Positions 9,232-19,085 of a DNA stretch of 64,000 bases are shown here, in pieces. Source of the stretch: Gemella haemolysans ATCC 10379 (lineage in GTDB: Bacteria; Bacillota; Bacilli; Staphylococcales; Gemellaceae); NCBI RefSeq assembly GCF_000173915.1, contig NZ_ACDZ02000014.1:1-64000 (forward strand), given 5' to 3'. A program made the position numbers and the translations under genes. Position 1 is the stretch's first letter; each line of letters opens with the position of its first letter. The notes below the pieces were generated by a model. That model saw only the letters and a list, made by a program, of their open reading frames with translations. It was not told the DNA's origin and made no database searches.

Positions 9232-9259
9232 ATTATACTGACTTTTTTTTGTGTGTCAA
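9232..9259 (-). promoter_or_regulatory. Promoter of the minus-strand ABC gene
   Basis: Minus-strand TTGACA (9254-9259), 16 bases, TATAAT (9232-9237). It gives a leader of about 200 nt containing the repeat at 9058-9195. Confidence 0.75.
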
Positions 9260-9499
9260 GATAATTAGATTAAATTTTCTGAAAATTTTAATTAACTAAA
9301 ACACAAAAAAGTTAAGAAATTTTATTGCTAATATAGAAAAAAATAATATAGTGGATAAAGAGAGAGGAAATATTATTGTATTTAAATCAATTTTTAAATA
9401 AAAAAATATTGATTCTATTATGCGTAAATATGAGTTGTTAATTCTTTAAATAAGATAAATATTTTTATTTGAAGAAACTAAGTTTTATATGTTGAAATA
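9260..9499. other. AT-rich intergenic region between divergent promoters
   Basis: Nothing recognisable: no open frame with a ribosome site, no strong hairpin. It separates the minus-strand ABC promoter from the plus-strand promoter near 9500. Confidence 0.5.
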
Positions 9500-9528
9500 T
9501 TCACTTTCTATGCTCATTGTGATAAAAT
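9500..9528 (+). promoter_or_regulatory. Candidate promoter of the FtsX-type ABC pair
   Basis: TTCACT, 17 bases, TAAAAT: a moderate match. The leader to the gene at 9700 would be about 165 nt. Confidence 0.45.
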
Positions 9529-9699
9529 ACAATTAAAGTAAACGATTACTTTCTTTTTTAAAAAAATTCAAATATTAAAGATAAAACAAAAGTACGGTTA
9601 CATAAATAGTTTAATAAAGGGAAGACTGATATATTTTATAAAATTTAGTTTATTTTTATGTGATATGAAATATATTGGAGTAATGAATGGGTGAAAAAT

Positions 9700-10443
9700 A
9701 TGATAAATTTATTAAATATTAATAAAGAAATTAAAAATAGAAAAATCATAGATAACTTAAATTTATTCGTGGAAAAAGGTGAATTTATTGTTATTATGGG
9801 GAAGAGTGGATCAGGGAAAAGTACTTTGTTAAAAATTATAGCAGGTTTGTTAAAGTTAGATAGTGGTAAAGTAGTAATTGATAATAAAAATATTACTAGT
9901 CTTAACAATGAGAAACTTGCAGAATATAGATTAAAGAATATAGGGATAGTATTTCAAGATTATCAACTCCTAGATATCTTTACTGCGTACGAAAATATTA
10001 TTTTTCCTGCTAGAGTATTAAAAAAGGAAGACATAAAAACAATTAGAAATAAAGCAAATTATTTTATAAAAATGGCGAATTTGGAGAATGAAAAGGATAA
10101 AAATATAACTGAATTATCAGGAGGAGAAAAACAAAGAGTAGCATTTGCTAGGGCATTTATGAATACCCCTAAAGTTATCTTAGCGGATGAACCTACGGGA
10201 GCATTAGATTCCAAAAACGCAGCTAATTTGATAAAGTTTATTCGTGAATCTATAAAAAAATTAGGGCAAACGATGATAATGGTTAGTCATGATTCTTATA
10301 TTGCTGCATATGCGGATAAAGTATATTTTTTAAAAGATGGGAACATCATTTCAAATTTATCTTTTGACAGGACTAATATAGATATTGATTTAAGTAATCG
10401 AGTAGATTTGATACAAAGAGAGTTATTAAAAATTAACATTTAG
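9700..10443 (+). CDS. ABC ATPase of a MacB/BceA-type pair
   Basis: ATP-binding subunit of about 247 residues with Walker A GKSGSGKST, Q-loop in FQDYQLL, signature LSGGEKQR, Walker B VILADEPTGALDS and an H-loop in VSHD. The DEPTGALD form is typical of the LolD/MacB/BceA group that pairs with FtsX-fold permeases, and the next gene is exactly such a permease (17-base gap). I favour ATG 9700 (GGTGA just upstream); GTG 9691 is possible with GGAG 10 bases before it. BceAB-type systems detach or sense cell-wall-active peptides. No linked histidine kinase or response regulator is present. Confidence 0.88.
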   Translation: MINLLNINKEIKNRKIIDNLNLFVEKGEFIVIMGKSGSGKSTLLKIIAGLLKLDSGKVVIDNKNITSLNNEKLAEYRLKNIGIVFQDYQLLDIFTAYENIIFPARVLKKEDIKTIRNKANYFIKMANLENEKDKNITELSGGEKQRVAFARAFMNTPKVILADEPTGALDSKNAANLIKFIRESIKKLGQTMIMVSHDSYIAAYADKVYFLKDGNIISNLSFDRTNIDIDLSNRVDLIQRELLKINI

Positions 10444-10460
10444 TTTATGGGGGAGAAGAT

Positions 10461-12869
10461 ATGATAAAGAAATATATTTTAAATTCAATAAAATTTAATA
10501 GAAATAAAAGCAAAATTCTATTAATATCTTCATGTATAAGTCTAGTATTATTACTAGTTTTTACTCTTATATTCTTTAGTGTGAGTACTGGATTAAAAAA
10601 TAAAAATAATCAGAAATTTGGAGAATATGACCTACAATTTGGGTACATCGAAAAAAATGTGTTTTTTGATAATGATAAGATAAGGGGGATTCCTATTCCC
10701 TACGAAAAGTTTAATAAATTACTAGTTTTAGAATTAGAGGACAAAACAACAATTTATGGACTTGAAAATAATTCTATGGAACTTGCAAAATACCAAATAT
10801 TAAATGGAAATAAAGAGTTGAATACTGGCGAAATAGTTATTAATAAAAATTATGCTGATAAGTATAAATTAGAAGTAGGAGATACTATGACTATATATAA
10901 TAATAGTTATAAAATATCTGCAATTGTTTCTAGTAATATTCAGGATAGTTTATCGTTGAAAATATTTATTAATTTATCTGACCTACAGAAAAATAATAAA
11001 TATAAAGATAAAGTTAATTTGCTTCAGCTGAAAACAAAAGCAAATAAAGAAGCTATAAAACAAATGTTAGAACAATATTTTAATGATAAAAAATTAAAAT
11101 ATGATAGTATGAAAAGTAAAGAATTAGATTATAAAAAAATAAGAATATATACTCCTTTATTTTATATTATGGTAACAGGAATGTTTCTGACATATATAAT
11201 ATCATTATTTGGAATTTTTAAAATGAGAATAAGATCTCGTTTTTTTGAAATGACAGTTTTAAAGAGAATGGGAATTAGTCATAAGAATTTAAATAAAATA
11301 TTTATAGGTGAAAACTTAATCTTAGCAACAGTAGGATCGGTATTAGGAATATTCTTATCAGGTGGTATATATTTACTTTCTAATAGTATTTTTAAGAAGT
11401 TAGATGTATCTTTTGAAATACTTTCATTTTCAATATTTGTTTTTTGTGCTGTTGTATATTTACTGTTAAATCAACTAATAGTTTTCTTAGTAACATATCT
11501 GTTGCTTAGAAAAGAGAAAAATAAATATGTAGATGATATTGAGGTTATTCATAAAAAAGATAGTATTATCAATACAAAATTAAGAGGGAAAATTTTATCC
11601 TTATTAATAATAAATTTATTATTCTCTGTATTATCTAAGATATTAGATAATGAAAATTTCAAATATTTAACTGTAGTGGTTTCAATAATATCATTTTTTA
11701 TAGTATTTAAGCACTGTTTTGTAGGATTGTATAAGTTGTCTGAAAGAGAAAAGTTCTTTGATATTTCATATCCAGTTAAATCATTTGCAAATAATTATAA
11801 GAAATATGCTATGATAATGAAATTGATGGTTTTATCAATTGTCTTATTATTATTTAGTTTTAATTTTTTATCTATATTTTCTAATAAGGTTAAAGAAAAT
11901 ACTTTAAATCAGCTACCTGCTGATTATATAATAACAAATGCTGATCAGAATAAAAGTGAGAATTTTGTTAATAATAATGATTTAAAATATATAATGGAAA
12001 AAATACGAAGCAATGATATAGTAGAAATATTATATACAAAAGACTATAGAATAGCTTCAAATGTTCCTTATAGTGATGATTGGAGAAGATTAAGTGAAAA
12101 ATCAAAAGTTGATATAAATGAAATAGAAATTATTAAATTAGACATAGAAAAAAGAGATAAACTGAGAACTTTTAATGTGATTTCAGGGAAAAAATTAAAT
12201 AATAATTTTTTAGATAATGAATTGATTCTGAATGAAAAGCTTAGGGGATTATTGAATTTACAGTTAGGTGATACTTTAGATTTAAAAGATTCTAGGACAG
12301 GAAAATTGGAGAAGTATGTTATATCCACAATAATAGATAATCAATTTTATCCTTATAATTTAGTAGCTATTGCACCTAAAACATCAAAAATAGAAACTTC
12401 TAATATCTTATCAGTAGAAGTCTATAATACTGACAACAATACTGATACTATTAAGAATTACGTGAATTCTAATAGACATTTAGAAGGTCTATATACAAGA
12501 GATGTAATAAGTGAAAATTTACAGTTTTATAACTTTGTTTATTTTGGTTTGTTATTTTTAAATATCTTTATTTTAATTATATTTGTAATAAATCTATTTA
12601 ATTCGATGATATTAAGTTTAGAAGAAAGAAAAGCTGAAATTAAGATATTAAAAAACATGGGAATATCTCTAGATAAAATAAGAACTTTTGTAATTGGAGA
12701 AATCTATATGAATTTCATAGGAGTTCTATTATTTTCATTACTAATTATTATATATATTTCATTAGTATTATCTTTAGCGATAGAAGTAAAACTCGTCTTA
12801 ATGATTTATGGACTGTTATTAGCAAGTTTTATTATATTATTGATATTATCTAGAAGAATTGTAAAATAA
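10461..12869 (+). CDS. FtsX-fold ABC permease, two-repeat type
   Basis: Permease of 802 residues. It has an N-terminal membrane segment, an extracellular domain, three segments at about residues 230-355, further segments at 370-480, a second extracellular region, and three C-terminal segments at about 690-800. This two-FtsX-domain layout matches BceB/SalY/MacB-like permeases with large extracytoplasmic loops. It is the partner of the ATPase just upstream and starts after GGGGGAG. Such pairs drive mechanical work on substrates at the outer face, often in antimicrobial-peptide resistance; that role is inferred here. Confidence 0.85.
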   Translation: MIKKYILNSIKFNRNKSKILLISSCISLVLLLVFTLIFFSVSTGLKNKNNQKFGEYDLQFGYIEKNVFFDNDKIRGIPIPYEKFNKLLVLELEDKTTIYGLENNSMELAKYQILNGNKELNTGEIVINKNYADKYKLEVGDTMTIYNNSYKISAIVSSNIQDSLSLKIFINLSDLQKNNKYKDKVNLLQLKTKANKEAIKQMLEQYFNDKKLKYDSMKSKELDYKKIRIYTPLFYIMVTGMFLTYIISLFGIFKMRIRSRFFEMTVLKRMGISHKNLNKIFIGENLILATVGSVLGIFLSGGIYLLSNSIFKKLDVSFEILSFSIFVFCAVVYLLLNQLIVFLVTYLLLRKEKNKYVDDIEVIHKKDSIINTKLRGKILSLLIINLLFSVLSKILDNENFKYLTVVVSIISFFIVFKHCFVGLYKLSEREKFFDISYPVKSFANNYKKYAMIMKLMVLSIVLLLFSFNFLSIFSNKVKENTLNQLPADYIITNADQNKSENFVNNNDLKYIMEKIRSNDIVEILYTKDYRIASNVPYSDDWRRLSEKSKVDINEIEIIKLDIEKRDKLRTFNVISGKKLNNNFLDNELILNEKLRGLLNLQLGDTLDLKDSRTGKLEKYVISTIIDNQFYPYNLVAIAPKTSKIETSNILSVEVYNTDNNTDTIKNYVNSNRHLEGLYTRDVISENLQFYNFVYFGLLFLNIFILIIFVINLFNSMILSLEERKAEIKILKNMGISLDKIRTFVIGEIYMNFIGVLLFSLLIIIYISLVLSLAIEVKLVLMIYGLLLASFIILLILSRRIVK

Positions 12870-13017
12870 TAATATAAATTTTAAATATTATTTTGTTGAT
12901 GAATCTTAAATAGGAGAAATTAATACGGACTTTATAATAGAATTTCTTAGTTATTTGTTTTATGATAAGTGGAAAAATAAAGGTAGGCGAGAAAGTTAGA
13001 CTGTTCAAGTGCGGTTG

Positions 13018-13051
13018 GGAGTGACTCAAAAATCGTGATTTCAAAGAAATG
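13018..13051 (+). repeat. Dispersed repeat, truncated copy 4
   Basis: The sequence GGGAGTGACTCAAAAATCG and what follows matches the start of the copy at 27558, then diverges. The opposite hairpin arm is missing. Confidence 0.6.
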
Positions 13052-13098
13052 ATGTGTACCCAAAATTCTGAACTCATATATATTTAGTTTAGACGAGT

Positions 13099-13135
13099 GG
13101 ATGTTATTCTGTATTGTACAGGTGACATCCTTTTT
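13099..13135 (+). terminator. Probable terminator after the FtsX-type permease
   Basis: A GGATGT/ACATCC stem with a 20-base loop is followed by five T. It is weaker than the others in the window. Confidence 0.5.
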
Positions 13136-13374
13136 CAGTAATTTCTATAGAAATGCTTGAAATTATCTTTTTAGTAAAATATAATGTTTTTAATGATATA
13201 TGCGTTATTTAGAAAAGAAAGATAAATTGGGAGTAATAAAATAGTTAAGGGTTGTGTGAAATTATTAGGTTAGTAATTTAAGGTATTTGAATATTTATAG
13301 AATTTATATATTTCTCAAAATTCCCCTTAATAGCGTGTTGTTAAATTAAGTGGAATTAAAAGTAGGAGGTATTT

Positions 13375-14955
13375 ATGAAAAAATATATTTTAAAGTTTAA
13401 ATATAGGTTCTTATTAATTTGTTTTCTTATATTGTTAAGACAGTTATTTCTTATGAAGAGTAACTTTTTAAATGCAGATGCTATAACTGTGCTTACTAAT
13501 AGAAATCTACATAGTTTCTTTGAAATTATCTTATTCTTATCAGTTACGTGGATTTTTATTATAGTAATTGATAGGGTGGTAAAGGTAAGAGAGGAGATTT
13601 TTATTCAAGACATTGGAATAGATGTTAAGGATAATCTGTCTAGTAGCCTTATAGAATTAGATATTGAAAAGTATAAAGATAACTCATCTGGTGTTTATCA
13701 ATCTTGGTTTAACAATGATATTCAAATGATTCAAGAAAAAGGTTTGAGGAATATATTTGCTATAATATACAGTCTTTCTGGTGTGGTATTTTCTCTTTAT
13801 GCTCTATTGAAATATCACTGGATTATTTCTTTAATTACTATTATAGGAACAGGAATATTAATTTATCTTCCAAAAATTTTTAATAAAAAACTTCATAATA
13901 TGGGATCAGAAGTTACTAAAGAAAATGAAAACTATGTAGCTTCGTTAGAGGAGACGATTCTAGGTTATGATACGTATTTCTCTCTTAATAAATTACAAAT
14001 AATTCCTAAAAGAATAGCTCATATAAGTAGAATTTTGAAAAATGTATTTGTTAAACAAAGTAAGTTGGAAAGTAATTATTATATGCTTAACTTTGGCTTA
14101 AATGTCTTTTTCCAAGTGTTATTAGTTTTTGTTACAGGGTGTTTAGTTGTTAAAGATAATTTGGAAATCGGTGCAGTTGCAGCTGTAGGAATGTTTGCTA
14201 ATCTTGTATTTGATGGTATGAGCCAAGTAGGTTATAGAATAGCATTTATTAAAGGTGCAAAACCTATTTTCTCTAAGCATGATGAATTCATGTTAAATAA
14301 TAAGGATACTCACTCACCCGTTGAATATTCTTTAAGAGAAACATTATTTAAAATTAAAAACTTACATTTCAGTTATGGTGATAGAGAAATCCTTAATAAT
14401 GTGAATCTTGATATAAAAGAGGGGAATAAATATTTAATAAGTGGAGATAGTGGCGTTGGTAAATCAACATTATTTAAAATTATTACAGGGCAATTAAGAA
14501 ATTATGAAGGTAGTGTAGAGTATTGTAGTGTCGATTTGAATAAATTATCTACTAAACAAATACTAGAAAAACTGACTATAATTCAGCAAGAAAATTTTGT
14601 ATTTTCAGGTACTGTTAAAGACAATATAACTATGGGAGAAGTAGTAGAGGATAGTGATGTAGCAGAGTATTTAGAAAAAGTGGGATTAACACAGGAAGAC
14701 TTCTTATATTCAGAAGTAGAGGTTCATGGAAAGAATCTTTCAGGAGGACAACGCCAAAGATTGGCTATAGCTAGAGCGTTATTTAATGGTAAAAAAATAC
14801 TTTTAATTGATGAAGGAACATCAGCTTTAGACAAAGAATCAGCGAAAAGTTTAGTAGAAATGTTGTTAGGAAATAAAGAATTAACTATAATAATGATTAG
14901 CCATGATATAAGTGATGAACTAAGAGGAAAATTTGATAATATTATAAAATTGTGA
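13375..14955 (+). CDS. ABC transporter, fused membrane and ATPase domains
   Basis: Half-transporter of 526 residues with about six membrane segments and a C-terminal ATPase: Walker A GDSGVGKST, signature LSGGQRQR, Walker B ILLIDEGTSALD, MISHD switch. It starts after AGGAGGT with 7-base spacing. It is the third such half-transporter in 12 kb. Like the other two its substrate is unknown, and peptide or drug export is likely. The next gene, an AAC(3)-family acetyltransferase, follows after a repeat-type hairpin. Confidence 0.88.
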   Translation: MKKYILKFKYRFLLICFLILLRQLFLMKSNFLNADAITVLTNRNLHSFFEIILFLSVTWIFIIVIDRVVKVREEIFIQDIGIDVKDNLSSSLIELDIEKYKDNSSGVYQSWFNNDIQMIQEKGLRNIFAIIYSLSGVVFSLYALLKYHWIISLITIIGTGILIYLPKIFNKKLHNMGSEVTKENENYVASLEETILGYDTYFSLNKLQIIPKRIAHISRILKNVFVKQSKLESNYYMLNFGLNVFFQVLLVFVTGCLVVKDNLEIGAVAAVGMFANLVFDGMSQVGYRIAFIKGAKPIFSKHDEFMLNNKDTHSPVEYSLRETLFKIKNLHFSYGDREILNNVNLDIKEGNKYLISGDSGVGKSTLFKIITGQLRNYEGSVEYCSVDLNKLSTKQILEKLTIIQQENFVFSGTVKDNITMGEVVEDSDVAEYLEKVGLTQEDFLYSEVEVHGKNLSGGQRQRLAIARALFNGKKILLIDEGTSALDKESAKSLVEMLLGNKELTIIMISHDISDELRGKFDNIIKL

Positions 14956-15009
14956 TACAAGTGAAAGTTAGTAAAAAAATGATATAGATTGAATAGAAAA
15001 ATGAAAATA

Positions 15010-15062
15010 GGGGAGTGGCTAAAAAATAAATTTCTCTGAGAATAAGATTTTGAGTCACTCCC
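15010..15062 (+). repeat. Repeat-family hairpin in the leader of the AAC(3) gene
   Basis: GGGAGTGGCT...GAGTCACTCCC arms with inner AAAAAAT/AGATTTT pairs form a terminator-like hairpin related to the dispersed repeats. It ends 20 bases before the start at 15083, so it may terminate the ABC transcript or attenuate the next gene. Confidence 0.6.
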
Positions 15063-15082
15063 ATTTAATAGGGAGGAAAAGA

Positions 15083-15898
15083 ATGAGTTATAAGTTTATG
15101 AGTGATGCTTTAGATAATAATTTAATGCCTATTGGTAAAAGTGATTTTTTAAATTTATTTAAAGATTTAGAAATAGGAGAAGGTGATACCCTGATTGCAC
15201 ATGTTTCTCTTAGTAAATTCGGTTATATAATCGGCGGTGCAAGATGTATTTATGAAGCTCTTATGGAAAGATTAGGAGAAAGTGGAACACTCGTTGTCCC
15301 AACACAATCTTTAGAAAATATGTCTCCAGAGTATTGGGAATATCCTAAAGTTCCTAAGGAGTGGATAGAAAAAATAAAACAGGAGAGTTTATCTTATGAT
15401 GTTGATCTATCTAGTACACGAGGTATGGGGAAATTTAGCGAGTTTGTTATGAATCTAAAACATTCTGTTAGAAGTTCTCATCCACTATATTCTTTTTCTG
15501 CAGTAGGAGAAAAAGCACAGGAAATTATAAAAGAGCATCCATTAGATGATGGCTTAGGATACAATTCACCATTAGGGAGATTGTATGATCAGAATGCCAA
15601 AATTTTGTTATTAGGAACTGATTTTGAATCTAATACAGCATTGCATCTTGCAGAGTACTCACTAAATCGAAAAACAATAAAAGAAAGTGCTAATGTGGAT
15701 GGAGAGTGGTTAGAGTTCTCTAATATCGAATTAGATATATATGATGATTTTTTAACAGTACAGAAAGAATTCATGGAAAATTGTAAGGGAAGTTATCAAA
15801 TAAAAGAGATTCAGAAAACATCAGTTCTTTGTATAGATTTAAAAAGTTGCGTAGATTTTGCGAAAGAATATTATAAGAAAAAGGAAGAAGTGAAGTAG
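15083..15898 (+). CDS. AAC(3)-family aminoglycoside N-acetyltransferase-like protein
   Basis: Cytosolic acetyl-CoA-dependent acyltransferase family (antibiotic NAT fold), 271 residues. Typical tracts are present: LIAHVSLSKFG, GGARCIYEALMERLGESGTLVVPTQS-type segment, RSSHPLYSFSAVGEKA, and LGYNSPLGRLYD. The family includes aminoglycoside 3-N-acetyltransferases and BA2930/YokD-like proteins, some of which do not give resistance, so resistance should not be assumed. The start is ATG 15083 behind GGGAGG; an upstream in-frame TTG lies within the hairpin. Its position among exporters suggests a detoxification island. Confidence 0.85.
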   Translation: MSYKFMSDALDNNLMPIGKSDFLNLFKDLEIGEGDTLIAHVSLSKFGYIIGGARCIYEALMERLGESGTLVVPTQSLENMSPEYWEYPKVPKEWIEKIKQESLSYDVDLSSTRGMGKFSEFVMNLKHSVRSSHPLYSFSAVGEKAQEIIKEHPLDDGLGYNSPLGRLYDQNAKILLLGTDFESNTALHLAEYSLNRKTIKESANVDGEWLEFSNIELDIYDDFLTVQKEFMENCKGSYQIKEIQKTSVLCIDLKSCVDFAKEYYKKKEEVK

Positions 15899-15930
15899 AG
15901 GGAGCATGATTTTATATTAAAGTTTTCAAA

Positions 15931-15959
15931 TTGTTACCATTTTATTTTCATATTATAAT
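15931..15959 (+). promoter_or_regulatory. Promoter of the MFS gene at 16097
   Basis: TTGTTA, 17 bases, TATAAT. The spacer is nearly the same as in the promoter at 23474-23502 (CCATTnTATTTTCATAT). Confidence 0.65.
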
Positions 15960-16096
15960 AAATATAGTAATTGTTTATATGTTATAAAAAATAAGGGAGA
16001 AATTTTTAGAAGGTGTATTTAAAAGCTATAAATTCACATATTATTAAAATTTTAGAATAAGACATGAGAGACTATGGAATAAAAAGGAATTAATTT

Positions 16097-17302
16097 ATGA
16101 GTAAATATATGAGTGTTTTAAAAAATGTTGATTTTATAAAGTATTTTTTTTCGATTAACTTCACAACATTAGCGCAATCATTTGTTAGTATAAGTATTAT
16201 CTGGTTGATTTATGAAGAAACTAAAAACCCATTATTGATAGCTATTTTTGGTGTGTTGACTCAATTGCCAGCTATAGTTTTTGGACCAGTAATATCAAAA
16301 GTGTTAGACAGGTTTAATATTGGAAAAGCAATGTTCTTGTTTTTACTACTAAGAGCTGGTATTTTTCTGATTATATTCTTATTACCGTTTAATGATAAGA
16401 TATCTTTAAGTATTATAGGATTATTGATAGGTTTGAATAGCGTTATAGGAATTCCTTTATCAGCAGGAGGAGATATAATAATAAAAGAGGTGTGTAATGA
16501 TGAACAATTAGTAACAGCTAATGCATTGATGATAATATTTTTTGACATCTCTTATATCTTTGGTTCGATTTCTGTTGCGATAATGGGAGTGTTAGGTAAT
16601 AATAGAATTGCTTTCATAATAGGAGCCGTATTATTTTTCATTTCAGCGATAATAATAAGTACAATAAAAAGTGACGAGATATTTAGTAACAATGAAAATA
16701 GACAGGAAAAATATACAATATTTAGTTCTATGAAGTATATTGTAAAAAATAGTGAAATATTCCTTATGACAATTAATACGACATTGTGGAATATGTTCAC
16801 TTGGGGAAGTTTTATCGTTTTATTACCAATATATGTAGAACAAAATTTAAATAATGATAGTGTAGCGTATGGAATATTAAATTCTTTACAATCTGTTGGT
16901 ATTATACTGGCTTCGCTTATAATAGGTTTGCAATTTATATCAAAAATTAAAATAGAAAAATTAATTTGCCTAGGTATTATAGTGCATTGTTTATTATTGA
17001 TACTGTTTTATTTTAGTACGAATATTATTCTTTCAGTAATCATACTTATTATAGCAGGAGTTGCTTCAGCACCAGTACTAATTTATAAAGCAACATTCTT
17101 CCAAAGAAAAATTTCTAGAAAAATAATGGGGCAAGTATTATCATTAATTCTAGTTTTAGGAAGTATCTTGTATTCTCTAGGAGGTATAATAATAGCGTTT
17201 CTGATAGAAAAATTAGGAAAAGAATATTTTTCGTACATAAATTTATATTCTTTAATTATCATTATAGCAATATCACTTATGAGTATTAAAAAAATATCGT
17301 AG
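16097..17302 (+). CDS. MFS transporter, efflux type
   Basis: Major facilitator of 401 residues with about 12 membrane segments. The segment 2-3 loop (GPVISKVLDRFNIGKA) keeps only part of MFS motif A. It probably exports a small molecule; the substrate is not visible. It is of the same general group as the MFS gene at 5510 but not a recent duplicate. AAAGGAA lies 8 bases before the ATG. It has its own promoter and no clear terminator before the next operon. Confidence 0.83.
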   Translation: MSKYMSVLKNVDFIKYFFSINFTTLAQSFVSISIIWLIYEETKNPLLIAIFGVLTQLPAIVFGPVISKVLDRFNIGKAMFLFLLLRAGIFLIIFLLPFNDKISLSIIGLLIGLNSVIGIPLSAGGDIIIKEVCNDEQLVTANALMIIFFDISYIFGSISVAIMGVLGNNRIAFIIGAVLFFISAIIISTIKSDEIFSNNENRQEKYTIFSSMKYIVKNSEIFLMTINTTLWNMFTWGSFIVLLPIYVEQNLNNDSVAYGILNSLQSVGIILASLIIGLQFISKIKIEKLICLGIIVHCLLLILFYFSTNIILSVIILIIAGVASAPVLIYKATFFQRKISRKIMGQVLSLILVLGSILYSLGGIIIAFLIEKLGKEYFSYINLYSLIIIIAISLMSIKKIS

Positions 17303-17381
17303 ATTTATCGGATATAAATTAAAAAATACTTTTACAGATTGAATTAAAGGTATTTATTTGGTATGAGAGAATGGTGTAATT

Positions 17382-17390
17382 TGATATAAT
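17382..17390 (+). promoter_or_regulatory. Extended -10 promoter of the tmk-pyrF pair
   Basis: TGATATAAT is an extended -10 element without a good -35. The flanking sequence (TATGAGAGA...GTG...TTTGATATAATGT) closely resembles the promoter copies at 24.8, 27.7 and 29.7 kb. Confidence 0.6.
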
Positions 17391-17453
17391 GTTATAAAGA
17401 CAATTTAAATACTAAGTTGTAACAGAAAATAGATAGTATTGGGAGGAGTTATT

Positions 17454-18062
17454 GTGAAAAAAGGTTTATTGATTGTGTTTGAAGGGCTTGACGGGTCAGG
17501 AAAGACAACACAAATAAATTTACTAGAAGAGTGGTTTAAGAGAAATAAGAAGTTAGTACATAGTACAAGGCAGCCCACAGATTTTTATAGGAATGATAAA
17601 AGAGTTAAAGATTATCTAGAGGATGGAATTGTTCCTAATATGTATTCTATCGCACTTTTAGCTGCTGCGGATAGAACTTATCAAAACGAAGTAGAGATTA
17701 AACCTACGCTTAGTAAAGGGATAAATATAATATCAGATAGATACCTGTATAGTTCACTTGCATTTTTTAAAGCTAGAGGAATAAAATATCAAGAAATTAG
17801 AAATATAAATAAAGATATTGAAGAACCTGATATTATTATCTTTCTTGATATAGATCCAGATAAGGCTTTGGAAAGAGTGAGAGTTCGAGATGGTAAAAAT
17901 CTTAGATTTGAAGAAAAAAATGATAATACTTTTATACAAGTAAGAAATAACTTTTTAGAAGTTTTGCCGAAAGGAAAAACTTTAATAGTTGATTCAACAA
18001 AAGATGTAAAACTTATTCATGAGTTAATAATAAAATATATAGAGAAAGTTGAGGTAAGATAG
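17454..18062 (+). CDS. tmk: Thymidylate kinase family protein
   Basis: P-loop nucleotide kinase of 202 residues, expected to phosphorylate dTMP. It has Walker A GLDGSGKTTQ near the N-terminus, the SDRY motif (about residue 90, SDRYLYSSLAF) and a FLDIDP Walker-B-like strand followed by RVRVRDG. It is somewhat divergent from housekeeping Tmk, so it could be a second copy or a related nucleoside monophosphate kinase. Start GTG 17454 lies 6 bases after GGGAGGAG; the upstream in-frame TTG overlaps the ribosome site. pyrF follows after 1 base, a pyrimidine-themed pair. Confidence 0.8.
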   Translation: MKKGLLIVFEGLDGSGKTTQINLLEEWFKRNKKLVHSTRQPTDFYRNDKRVKDYLEDGIVPNMYSIALLAAADRTYQNEVEIKPTLSKGINIISDRYLYSSLAFFKARGIKYQEIRNINKDIEEPDIIIFLDIDPDKALERVRVRDGKNLRFEEKNDNTFIQVRNNFLEVLPKGKTLIVDSTKDVKLIHELIIKYIEKVEVR

Positions 18063-18063
18063 T

Positions 18064-19002
18064 ATGTTCGCAGATAGATATATAGAAAGCGTGATTAAAA
18101 CGAAGTCTCATTTATGTGTTGGATTGGATCCTGATTTGAAGAAGTATCCAACTTATATTTTAAAGCAGGCGGAGGAAGAATATGGTAGAACTCCTGAAGG
18201 CGCAGCTAGTGCGATTTTGAGATTTAATAAGGTAATAATTGATTTAATATACGATAAAGTACCAGCTATAAAACCTCAATTAGCATATTATGAAAAATAT
18301 GATTCTTTCGGATTGGATGCTTTTTGGAAAACAGTAGAATATGCTCAAAGTAAGGGAATGATAGTTATAGCTGATGCAAAAAGAGGAGATATTGGTGATA
18401 CATCGAATGCATATGCTGAAACATTTTTTAAAACTCTAGATAAAGAAAGTTGGGAATCAAAACTATCAGTTGATGCTGTAACGGTAAATCCATATTTAGG
18501 AAGTGACGGATTAAATCCTTTTATTAAACTCGGTGCTGAGAAAAATAAGGGAACTATTATTTTAGTTAAGACGAGTAATCTATCATCAGGAGAAATACAA
18601 GATAATGTTATTGAAGGTAAGAATCAAACAGTTTCTGAATTAGTATGCGACTATATCAATAATAATATCAAACAAGTTGGAAAATATGGTTATTCAGATA
18701 TTGCAGCAGTAATTGGTGCAACTTATCCAGAAGAACTAAAAAAATTTAGAACTATCTTGAGTAAATCTTTATTCTTAGTTCCAGGATTAGGTTACCAAGG
18801 TGGTAGTATAGAGGATATAAAATATGCTTTTGATGAAAATGGATTAGGGGCAATATTAACATCTTCAAGAGCAATAAACTACGCGTATAAAGATATTAAT
18901 AGTTCAGAAGAGGAAGTAAAAATAGCAATTTTAAATAAAGTAATAGAAGATAATAATGCTATTAATACTATGTTGGAGAAAGAAAATAAGATAATTTGGT
19001 AA
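18064..19002 (+). CDS. pyrF: Orotidine 5'-phosphate decarboxylase, long (type 2) form
   Basis: Catalyses OMP to UMP, the last step of de novo UMP synthesis. At 312 residues it is the longer type 2 form, with HLCVGLDPD near the N-terminus and the catalytic DAKRGDIGDTS motif around residue 100, then PGLGYQGG near 238. It is cotranscribed with the tmk-like gene 1 base upstream, and its ribosome site GAGG lies in the tmk end. No other pyr gene is nearby, so it is separated from a pyrimidine operon. Confidence 0.92.
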   Translation: MFADRYIESVIKTKSHLCVGLDPDLKKYPTYILKQAEEEYGRTPEGAASAILRFNKVIIDLIYDKVPAIKPQLAYYEKYDSFGLDAFWKTVEYAQSKGMIVIADAKRGDIGDTSNAYAETFFKTLDKESWESKLSVDAVTVNPYLGSDGLNPFIKLGAEKNKGTIILVKTSNLSSGEIQDNVIEGKNQTVSELVCDYINNNIKQVGKYGYSDIAAVIGATYPEELKKFRTILSKSLFLVPGLGYQGGSIEDIKYAFDENGLGAILTSSRAINYAYKDINSSEEEVKIAILNKVIEDNNAINTMLEKENKIIW

Positions 19003-19085
19003 TAATGTTACCAATAAGCTAAAGTACTTTCATATTAAATTTAATTATGTATTAAAATAAGTACAACAGAAAGGGGAAAATAATT

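Larger units (their letters stand above)
12870..13374. other. Intergenic region with repeat fragment and terminator
   Basis: This 505-base gap holds a truncated member of the dispersed repeat (13018-13051) and a terminator (13099-13135). The rest, including the leader of the next ABC gene, is AT-rich without a recognisable gene. Confidence 0.5.
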
